Source of the DNA: Deltaproteobacteria bacterium
GTDB taxonomy: Bacteria > Desulfobacterota > Desulfobacteria > Desulfobacterales > JAABPS01
Reading direction: 5' to 3'
Assembly: GCA_019309685.1 (NCBI GenBank)
Contig: JAFDFT010000047.1
Location: forward strand, 1 to 9,800
DNA length: 9,800 nucleotides
Shown here: positions 1 through 5,996 of the stretch, in pieces
Layout: every line of letters starts with the position of its first letter
How positions within the stretch are numbered: position 1 is the first letter of the stretch
Program-made: the position numbers and the translations under genes
The notes under the pieces: model-generated
What the model was told of the DNA's origin: nothing
Databases searched by the model: none
Seen by the model: only the letters and a program-made list of their open reading frames with translations

Positions 1-18
1 CAAATGGAAAAGAACTTG

Positions 19-1674
19 TTATACCGGAAAAGCCAGCGCTTTTATAAATGTCTTTTCAAAATCCGGCGTTGAAGCCAGATCCAAAACCGTTGTCGACCGC
101 GCCAGTTCCCTGGCTGTTGATCGAAGCGACGGATCAAGAAGAGATAAAACCGCTCCGGCACCCGCCGCGTTTCCAACACTTCTTACACTATCTTTATTCA
201 GGTCAGGAAACATCCCGACAGTGTTTGCATCCTTTGCATCAATGAAAGTGCCGAACGCGCCGGCAATCATGAGTTGTTTTGGCACTGTCAATCCGGTTTC
301 AGCGCAAAGCAGCTCCATGCCCGTAATCAGCGCGCCTTTTGCCAGCTGGATGGCCCGGATATCTTTTTGGGTGATAGTAATGGGATTCCCAGTTTGTGAC
401 GATTGAGCAGGGACCAGATCAAATTCCAGCAGGCCATCTTCATCATGCCGAAAGCTGTTTGATCCTGAATCAGTATTGAACCGGCCGTCGCTTGACAAGA
501 AACCCTTGCGATACAGTTCAGCAACTGCGCTGATCACACCGGATCCACAAATCCCTGATGGCTGTTTATGGGTATGCCCATCCGGTTGAATCACAGAGCA
601 GGTTGCTCTGCCGGATTTTCTCTCGATGTCTACCGCATCGATGGCTCCTGAAACCGCTTGCATTCCATGCCTGATGGCCGCGCCCTCAAAAGCGGGACCT
701 GTCGCGCAGGATGTGGCCCAAAGTCCGTTTTCACCCAACAGCATCACCTCGCCGTTTGTGCCGATATCAACCAGCATGGCCCCGGCGACACACTTGCCCA
801 GCTCTGCTGCCAAAGCAGCTGCGACAATGTCTGAACCGAGATACCCGGAAATCAGCGGCAGTGTGAAAATCTCAGCAGACGGATTAAACGAAAACCCTAT
901 CTCCTCTGCCTTAAACATTTTTTCTTCAATAAACCGGGGCGTGTACGGAAAAGCACCGATAGGCGAGGGGTCTTCTCCGACAAAAATATGAATCATTGTG
1001 CTGTTGCCCACGACCACTGCGGTCTTTATATTTTCTGGATCATCGATGCGCATGGATCGGCAAAGGGATGCAACGCTCCATTCAATTGCCTTTACCACCA
1101 CTTTTTGAAGACGGGCCAAATTCTTTGAGTGGTCGGCAACAGCACTGATACGGCTCATTACATCATCACCGAACATGGCCTGTGGGTTTCGAACAGAAAT
1201 AGAGCCGGCGACTTTTCCAGAGTCCAGATCACATATGTAAACAGCAATGGTTGTGGTCCCCAGATCAACGGCCAGACCATAATGGGCTGATTCAAGCCTG
1301 GAGGGTGCTGTTGAAACCATATCATCAGGAAGCAGCAGGGGACCTTTACCGCTGACTTCAGGACTTAGAAGTGATGATTCAGGGATGTTGACCTCCAGGT
1401 CGTTTAATACTGTAGCCTGGCATGCTAACCGATAGCCGTCGCTCAAGTTCTTTTCACCCAACATACGGCATTCTGCATCTGTAGGCGGGGAGAAACTTTC
1501 CGAGGAGAGTTCGGGTATTCGGACCTGACATTTGCCGCATCGCCCATTACCTCCGCAATCAAATCTAAGAATCATTCCGGCACCGACCAGTGCTTCTATA
1601 AGCAGTTGTCCTTCATCGGCCTGAATAGATTTACCTTCCGGCAGTATCCGGATTACACATTTCCCTTCTTTCAT
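19..1674 (-). CDS. RACo-type ATP-dependent reductive activator of corrinoid proteins (2Fe-2S + ASKHA ATPase)
   Basis: The 551-residue protein starts with a plant-type 2Fe-2S ferredoxin domain (about 1-100) with ligands C40, C46, C49 and C85. A linker leads to an ASKHA-fold ATPase region. Visible there are a phosphate-1 loop around 133-143 (AVDLGTTT), a phosphate-2 loop at 302-309 (VDIGTNGE), the family motif TGPAFEGA at 325-332, GICGSG at 374-379 and a late AGAFGTF at 471-477. Family knowledge: such proteins (RACo_middle/RACo_C_ter, formerly DUF4445) use ATP to pass an electron from the 2Fe-2S cluster to inactive Co(II) in corrinoid proteins, as in Wood-Ljungdahl or methylamine/methoxy demethylation systems; they are cytoplasmic. 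Length is typical and the gene looks intact. An AAGGGG ribosome site lies 3 bases before the ATG. No corrinoid protein or methyltransferase is in view, so the target is unknown. Confidence 0.9.
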   Translation of the reverse strand: MKEGKCVIRILPEGKSIQADEGQLLIEALVGAGMILRFDCGGNGRCGKCQVRIPELSSESFSPPTDAECRMLGEKNLSDGYRLACQATVLNDLEVNIPESSLLSPEVSGKGPLLLPDDMVSTAPSRLESAHYGLAVDLGTTTIAVYICDLDSGKVAGSISVRNPQAMFGDDVMSRISAVADHSKNLARLQKVVVKAIEWSVASLCRSMRIDDPENIKTAVVVGNSTMIHIFVGEDPSPIGAFPYTPRFIEEKMFKAEEIGFSFNPSAEIFTLPLISGYLGSDIVAAALAAELGKCVAGAMLVDIGTNGEVMLLGENGLWATSCATGPAFEGAAIRHGMQAVSGAIDAVDIERKSGRATCSVIQPDGHTHKQPSGICGSGVISAVAELYRKGFLSSDGRFNTDSGSNSFRHDEDGLLEFDLVPAQSSQTGNPITITQKDIRAIQLAKGALITGMELLCAETGLTVPKQLMIAGAFGTFIDAKDANTVGMFPDLNKDSVRSVGNAAGAGAVLSLLDPSLRSTARELARSTTVLDLASTPDFEKTFIKALAFPV

Positions 1675-1976
1675 AAGCCCCTTATATCAACAGCTATTTT
1701 ATTCTTTAAATACAATCGCTTATCTTGCCATGGCTTCAAATTAATAATTGACAGAAAAAATTAAACATTCTATATTGTCAAATTAAAAAATAAGTGTTTA
1801 TCTTCTAATCTCATCAAATAAAAAAAACAAGTTATTATCATCCATCTGTCATTATTGCTATATGTAGCCGTTTACTGGATGTTATGGTTAATATGGATGC
1901 TTCACATTTCGCTAAGACGGCCATTTTTTATTCAACAAGCCCATTATTTTTTAAATAGAAATTTCAGGAGGAAGAT
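1675..1976. other. AT-rich divergent intergenic region between RACo and VWA genes
   Basis: This 302-base gap separates two divergently transcribed genes and is clearly richer in A/T than its neighbours. It holds a good rightward sigma-70 promoter (1748-1776). About 190 bases of putative leader follow, ending in a strong AGGAGG ribosome site at 1966-1971, 5 bases before the VWA start codon. A short inverted repeat, CATCCAT (1839-1845) with ATGGATG (1893-1899), lies in the leader but has a 47-base loop and may be chance. I recognise no riboswitch or small gene here, and I see no convincing leftward promoter for the RACo gene. Confidence 0.6.
1748..1776 (+). promoter_or_regulatory. sigma-70 type promoter for VWA gene
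   Basis: A consensus -35 box TTGACA (1748-1753) and a -10 box TATATT (1771-1776) are separated by exactly 17 bases. Transcription would start near 1783, giving a leader of roughly 190 bases before the VWA start codon at 1977. The -35 box is the left half of an inverted repeat with TGTCAA at 1776-1781, so a repressor could straddle the promoter; that last part is inference. Confidence 0.6.
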
Positions 1977-3533
1977 ATGACTAATTTTTTGAGAGTATGT
2001 TTTCTGCTTTTTGTTTCTGTTTTTCTTCTAGTCACCGCAAATCTATCTAATGCAACGGCTGCAAATAAAGCAATTATTGTTTTCGACGCGTCAGGGAGCA
2101 TGTGGGGACAAATTGATGGAAAGCCCAAGATAGAAATCGCCCGGGACACTTTAGGGGGGTTATTAAAGAACTGGGACAAGGACACACTGCTTGGCATTAC
2201 GGCCTATGGTCATAGAAAGAAAGGCGATTGCAATGACATAGAGGCTGTTGTCCCTCTGGGCAAGGTAAATCCGGATGCCATTATGCGGGTCATAAACAAT
2301 ATTAATCCAAAAGGTAAAACTCCCTTAAGCGCGGCTGTGCGTAAGGCTGCTGATGAACTTAAATATACCGAAGACAAGGCCACCATCATACTCATCAGCG
2401 ACGGCAGAGAATCCTGCGAAGCCGACCCGTGTGCTTTGGCAAAAGAACTGGAAGCAAAGGGTGTGGATTTTACGGTTCATGTGGTCGGATTCGGCATAAA
2501 GGCCGACGAACAGAAACAATTGACATGTCTGGCCGAAAACACGGGTGGGAATTTTTACCGTGCGGATAACGCCGCAGACCTGAACAAGGCAATGCAAAGC
2601 ACGGTTGAAATGTTAAAGCCCGCCGGGGAAGGAAAACTCTGGTTCGAAGGGCCGAAGGCCTTCTACCCGGGGATTAAGTTTACCGTTCATTTTACGGCCT
2701 CAAATAAATTCGACAAGAACGCCTGGGCGGGCGTGATTCCCAATAACATTCCACACGGTAGCGAGAAGCGTAATGACAACTATAACAAGACCTACGAATA
2801 TATTAGCAAAAGAACCTCCGGGATCGTTACATTAGAGGCACCGCCAAAACCCGGCACCTGGGATGTAAGACTTCATGATTCGGACGATGACGGCTTTGAG
2901 GTGGCGTCCGTGAGCTTTGAAGTAAAGAAAGCCAAAGGCAAGACCTGGCTTGATAAAAAAGACTTTGTGACCGGCGAGGTCATGGCCATCCATTTCGAGG
3001 CTTCAGAGGGACTACACCCCAACGCATGGGCGGGTATCGTCCCTTCCAATATAGAGCATGGCAGCGAATCCATAAACGACAACCACGATGTCAGATGGGA
3101 ATACCTCGCTGGGAAGGCAAAGGGAACCTTGCAGATGGTCGCACCTGTAAAGGCCGGAAACTATGATGTCAGGCTCAACGATTACAACCATGACGGAAAT
3201 GAGTTCGCTTACACTTCATTTAAGGTAGTCCTTGCTAAAGGAAAGGTCAAGATCGACCGAAAGAAATACTCGCCCGGACAGGAGATAGTGGTTACGTATA
3301 ATGTCTTCAGAAAGCTATCCAACAAAGCATGGGCGGGTGTAATCCCTTCAAACATCCCGCATGGAAGCGAGGAGACAAATGACGGGCATGATATATCGTG
3401 GGAGTATCTTCCTGGAGCTTCAGGCACCCTGAAGATGCGGGCCCCTGACAAGCCTGGCAAATACGATATACGAGTGCACGACCATAACCAGGCTGCAAAT
3501 GAGATTGCGTCGGTAAGCTTTGTGGTGAAATAG
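1977..3533 (+). CDS. secreted von Willebrand factor A protein with three tandem ~101-residue domains
   Basis: The 518-residue protein begins with a signal peptide (hydrophobic 4-20; likely cleavage near ATA at 26-28), so it should be exported. A VWA domain spans about 31-212 with an intact metal-binding MIDAS site: DxSGS at D37-S41, a threonine at T115 in GKTPLS, and D142 in SDGRE. The domain carries four cysteines (C85, C147, C152, C184) that could form disulfides. From 219 to the end there are three copies of one domain, each with an AWAG[VI][IV]P core, HGSE, ND, an aromatic-rich strand, PG/AGxYDxR and a closing SFxV strand; the core tryptophans W250, W351 and W452 are exactly 101 apart. 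Such copies suggest a beta-sandwich, Ig-like adhesion or binding module; that is inference and I cannot name the family. No transmembrane anchor or sorting signal follows. AGGAGG 5 bases upstream sets the start. SCP2 lies 104 bases downstream, with no terminator between. Confidence 0.85.
   Translation: MTNFLRVCFLLFVSVFLLVTANLSNATAANKAIIVFDASGSMWGQIDGKPKIEIARDTLGGLLKNWDKDTLLGITAYGHRKKGDCNDIEAVVPLGKVNPDAIMRVINNINPKGKTPLSAAVRKAADELKYTEDKATIILISDGRESCEADPCALAKELEAKGVDFTVHVVGFGIKADEQKQLTCLAENTGGNFYRADNAADLNKAMQSTVEMLKPAGEGKLWFEGPKAFYPGIKFTVHFTASNKFDKNAWAGVIPNNIPHGSEKRNDNYNKTYEYISKRTSGIVTLEAPPKPGTWDVRLHDSDDDGFEVASVSFEVKKAKGKTWLDKKDFVTGEVMAIHFEASEGLHPNAWAGIVPSNIEHGSESINDNHDVRWEYLAGKAKGTLQMVAPVKAGNYDVRLNDYNHDGNEFAYTSFKVVLAKGKVKIDRKKYSPGQEIVVTYNVFRKLSNKAWAGVIPSNIPHGSEETNDGHDISWEYLPGASGTLKMRAPDKPGKYDIRVHDHNQAANEIASVSFVVK
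2631..3530 (+). repeat. three in-frame ~303-base coding repeats in the VWA gene
   Basis: The 3' part of the VWA gene encodes three consecutive homologous units, residues about 219-319, 320-420 and 421-518. Anchor residues recur with a 101-residue period, for example NAWAG, NAWAG, KAWAG and HGSE in each copy. The DNA has diverged at most third codon positions, so this is an old internal duplication kept by selection on protein, not a recent slippage product. A D/N-rich loop near the end of each copy reads DSDDDGFE, DYNHDGNE and DHNQAANE. Confidence 0.85.
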
Positions 3534-3620
3534 CATTTGGAGAAGACCTGGATATTAAAATCGTTTACATATCAATTGCCCAAGACAGCACATAAAAACT
3601 TAAACCAAAACTCAAAGTTG

Positions 3621-3628
3621 AAAGGAGG
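3621..3628 (+). promoter_or_regulatory. strong ribosome binding site that fixes the SCP2 start
   Basis: AAAGGAGG lies 9 bases before the ATG at 3638. A nearer ATG at 3631 is only 2 bases from the site and opens a frame that stops after nine codons, so 3638 is the real start. Confidence 0.75.
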
Positions 3629-3637
3629 ACATGTACT

Positions 3638-3979
3638 ATGGCTACACCAACAACACTTAAGGAAGTATTTGAAATGATGCCCGATGCTTTTAAACCGGAA
3701 GAGGCCGCAGGTCTTGATGTTGTATTCCAATTTAATATTTCCGGTGCGGACGGCGGAGATTGGTATATTACTGTGAAAGACCAGAAATGCGAGGTTGCTG
3801 AAGGGCAGGCCGACAACCCTACAACAACATTAAAGATTTCAGATGAGGATTATGTAAAAATGATTACCGGTGAATTAGATGGAATGGCTGCTTTTACCTC
3901 AGGAAAGCTGAAGGTTGAAGGAGATATGATGAAATCTCAGCTCCTTGGAAAGATTTTTGCGCCGCCGGAATCGGCTTAG
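3638..3979 (+). CDS. stand-alone SCP2 sterol-carrier-domain protein
   Basis: The 113-residue product is essentially one SCP2 (sterol carrier protein 2) domain. It shows the family order: an amphipathic N-terminal helix (LKEVFEMMPDAF), beta strands VVFQFNISG and WYITVKDQKCEVAEG, then NPTTTLKISDEDYVKMITGE, followed by AFTSGKLKVEGDMM and a short C-terminal helix. Length matches single-domain members. The fold makes a hydrophobic tunnel that binds lipids or acyl-CoA; the bacterial ligand is generally unknown. There is no signal peptide, so it should be cytoplasmic. It lies 104 bases after the VWA gene on the same strand with no terminator or clear promoter between, and a strong terminator follows 50 bases after its stop, so the two genes may share a transcript. 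Confidence 0.88.
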   Translation: MATPTTLKEVFEMMPDAFKPEEAAGLDVVFQFNISGADGGDWYITVKDQKCEVAEGQADNPTTTLKISDEDYVKMITGELDGMAAFTSGKLKVEGDMMKSQLLGKIFAPPESA

Positions 3980-4029
3980 GATATACGCTTTTGAATAGCG
4001 CGCATAATCTTATGTGACCCTATCTATTT

Positions 4030-4073
4030 AAAAGGGCTTTTCACCAAAAATGGAGAAAAGCCCTTTTTCGTTT
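4030..4073 (+). terminator. Rho-independent terminator after SCP2, possibly bidirectional
   Basis: A perfect 13-bp stem, AAAAGGGCTTTTC (4030-4042) with GAAAAGCCCTTTT (4055-4067), encloses a 12-base loop. It is followed by T-rich sequence (TCGTTT). It sits between convergent genes. On the minus strand the stem ends in TTTT followed by AAATAG, so it could also stop the FeS gene, whose stop codon is about 30 bases away. Confidence 0.85.
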
Positions 4074-4098
4074 AAAACAGTAGAATCATCTACTCCGT

Positions 4099-5199
4099 TT
4101 ATCTTGAAACAGATGCCTTCATGGCCTGGTTGAGTTCCCGGGTGCCCGCAGGCGGGACCGCTGTCTTATCCCTGAGTGCCATTGTCAATGCTTCGTCCGG
4201 ACAGGTGGAGACACAAAGACCGCAGCCGATACAGCGATCTTCATCCAAAACAGCAATGTCATCATCCCCAAGCACGATCGCATCCACCTGGCATCGATCT
4301 TCGCAGGTGCCGCACCCCGTACAAACTTCTTCATCCAGCTTCACAATATAATCGGAATTGGCACCCATGGGGATGATACCGCTTTTGATACTCTTTATAA
4401 TGCCGCAGTGGCAGTCACAGCAGTTGCATATAAAGGTTATATAGTTACCTGTATTGCTGGAACAATGCACCAAAGCGGCTTCTTCCGCGATATCCAGCAC
4501 CTCACGCGCTTCCTTTTTGTTGAGTTCCCGGCCAAAGCCGCGCTCAATGATATATTTGGCCTGGGGGCCGAAGCTCATGCAAACTTCCTTGGGACGCTCG
4601 CACGGATCTCCGATGAGTTCCCCGTGATGGCGGCAGTAGCAGGTACTGACCGCTATGCGCTCTGCCTTTTCAACAAATTCCGATACTTTGCTATAAGGGT
4701 GGATCGTTGTCTCAGGACCCGGCAGCTCTTTTTCCACTGGAATGACGCGGGAAAATGGGAAAATAGCTATTTTTTCCCTGGATTCTTTTAACGGCTTCAT
4801 CACCTGCTCGTCAAACAATCGAAAGTAATCGTCAAAAAGCCGGGCCAGTCTTTTAGTCCGATCGCTTACCACGCCTGTTGTAAACTGCAGTTCAAAAATA
4901 CCGGGTAGCAGCGGCATCAGACTGTACAATCTTGATCCATCCTTATCCCTGGTAAAGACAATGCCTTTATCCGCCAGCGCCTCGAGTATGGATTCCACCC
5001 GCCCCGGATCTTCTCCAATGTCTCGAGCGAATTCATCGAACGTAACCGGCTTAGAAGGCATTTTAGCAGCCAGTTCCGCTTCTTCGGGTTCAAAAAGTTC
5101 CTTAAGAAGGGCATCAAATTCCTTACTCTTAAGGACCGGAATCGCCCCGCCCCTTGCTGCAAGCGCGTCTGCTGCTTTATTGTAAACGTCTGTTTCCAT
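4099..5199 (-). CDS. winged-helix-like / cysteine-rich / 2x[4Fe-4S] ferredoxin protein
   Basis: The 366-residue soluble protein has three parts. Residues about 20-100 resemble a helix-turn-helix or winged-helix unit (VTFDEFARDIGEDPGRVESI, then a GIVFTRDKDGSRLYSL wing). A middle cysteine-rich part holds C187, C189, C200, C207 and C246 and ends in a cluster, C258-x-C260-C261-x-C263-x-C265, that likely binds another metal centre. The C-terminus carries two 4Fe-4S motifs, C293-x2-C296-x2-C299-x3-C303 and C323-x2-C326-x2-C329-x3-C333-P; the first has Gln where proline usually follows the last cysteine. Proteins of this layout are familiar in strict anaerobes and are presumed electron-transfer or redox-sensing proteins, but I know of no proven function. 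The start has GGAG 7 bases upstream (AAAGGAGAAACAC before ATG). The nine-cysteine gene lies 89 bases upstream on the same strand. Confidence 0.8.
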   Translation of the reverse strand: METDVYNKAADALAARGGAIPVLKSKEFDALLKELFEPEEAELAAKMPSKPVTFDEFARDIGEDPGRVESILEALADKGIVFTRDKDGSRLYSLMPLLPGIFELQFTTGVVSDRTKRLARLFDDYFRLFDEQVMKPLKESREKIAIFPFSRVIPVEKELPGPETTIHPYSKVSEFVEKAERIAVSTCYCRHHGELIGDPCERPKEVCMSFGPQAKYIIERGFGRELNKKEAREVLDIAEEAALVHCSSNTGNYITFICNCCDCHCGIIKSIKSGIIPMGANSDYIVKLDEEVCTGCGTCEDRCQVDAIVLGDDDIAVLDEDRCIGCGLCVSTCPDEALTMALRDKTAVPPAGTRELNQAMKASVSR

Positions 5200-5266
5200 G
5201 TGTTTCTCCTTTCATACAGTCGGTTAACATATTAGATGTGTTTGTCTTAAGAAAAGTTGTTTTCCC

Positions 5267-5272
5267 ATTATA
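5267..5272 (-). promoter_or_regulatory. possible -10 box for the FeS protein gene
   Basis: Read on the minus strand this is TATAAT, a perfect -10 hexamer, about 68 bases before the start codon at 5199. I see no good -35 box at the right distance (GAGCTG), so either an activator is needed or the gene is read through from 5289-5843. Confidence 0.3.
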
Positions 5273-5288
5273 TACAAATTTTTCACGA

Positions 5289-5843
5289 TCAGCTCCTAGA
5301 TCCCTCATGTTCGTTGACTCGCTGCGTCATAACCAGGATGCTTTCCCTGAATTCCCTGTAACTCGCATCTGAAAAATTACCCGTCAAAATCCATTCCAGG
5401 GCGTAATAGACGCCCAGATAATCGTACGTGTAAATTCCGTAGGTTTCTCGCAAGAAATCGATGCTCTTTCTGCACATAAACGACAGGCAAATCGGGCTTT
5501 TGTGCGTTGGCAAGTGGCACCCCCGGAGACCGTGGTATTCGCAGGGAGAAACCGGATCGGGGTTGACCTGATCTTCGGGTCTTCCATACCGAATTTCCCG
5601 TTCATACCTTAAGGCGTCAAACGCCGGGTGATCCAGATCGGAGATACAATGATATCTGTCTTTGCAGCACACTGAAACTGGACGCCCTTTGTTTTTTTCG
5701 ATTTCCACGGCAACGCATTTTTTCATGCAGTAGTCAAACGTGTCGAAAAAACCGTTTAAAAGGGTTTCGGTTTCTAGATACCGGTTCAGGTTTTTTTCAA
5801 TAGGAATCCGTTCCATATCCTCTGATTCTTGCCAATCGTTCAT
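5289..5843 (-). CDS. nine-cysteine protein of unknown function
   Basis: The 184-residue protein has nine cysteines in an ordered layout: C39-x3-C43, C59-C60-x5-C66, C101-x7-C109 and C119-x4-C124, with interspersed histidines (H65, H72, H104, H110, H114). This suggests a zinc or iron-sulfur site. It loosely recalls YkgJ-type CxxxC metal-binding proteins, but I cannot assign it to a family. The C-terminal third is helical and tyrosine-rich (TYGIYTYDYLGVYYALEWIL) with no cysteines. No signal peptide or membrane segment is seen. The start is uncertain: the first ATG (5843) touches its AAGGA, and the next in-frame ATG (5816, residue 10) has AGAGG only 2 bases upstream. It lies 89 bases upstream of the FeS gene on the same strand and is divergent from the PilZ gene, so it may work with the FeS protein. 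Confidence 0.75.
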   Translation of the reverse strand: MNDWQESEDMERIPIEKNLNRYLETETLLNGFFDTFDYCMKKCVAVEIEKNKGRPVSVCCKDRYHCISDLDHPAFDALRYEREIRYGRPEDQVNPDPVSPCEYHGLRGCHLPTHKSPICLSFMCRKSIDFLRETYGIYTYDYLGVYYALEWILTGNFSDASYREFRESILVMTQRVNEHEGSRS

Positions 5844-5959
5844 TCCTTACTGCCTTGAGACCACATACTACTATCTATATCCACGGATCACTGCAACTCT
5901 TTTTTCATGCTAAATGATTGCCCTTTTCTGTAAGGCATCCCCAAAATTTTACTCTTTTC

Positions 5960-5988
5960 TTGCCACAATCGTTTAAATTGTATATAAA
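5960..5988 (+). promoter_or_regulatory. sigma-70 type promoter abutting the PilZ gene start
   Basis: TTGCCA (5960-5965) and TATAAA (5983-5988) are 17 bases apart. The -10 box ends only 8 bases before the ATG at 5997, so transcription would begin at or within a base or two of the start codon. No Shine-Dalgarno sequence is present in TAGCCCT just before the ATG. Confidence 0.5.
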
Positions 5989-5996
5989 ATAGCCCT

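Noticed and set aside
626..991. 121-codon plus-strand open frame inside the RACo gene.
   Set aside because: It is antisense to the conserved ATPase domain, has no ribosome site and no recognisable protein features.
5951..5967. Minus-strand sigma-54-like element (TGTGGCA...GAGT) upstream of the nine-cysteine gene.
   Set aside because: The -12 GC is replaced by GT at the required 10-base spacing, so the key dinucleotide is missing.
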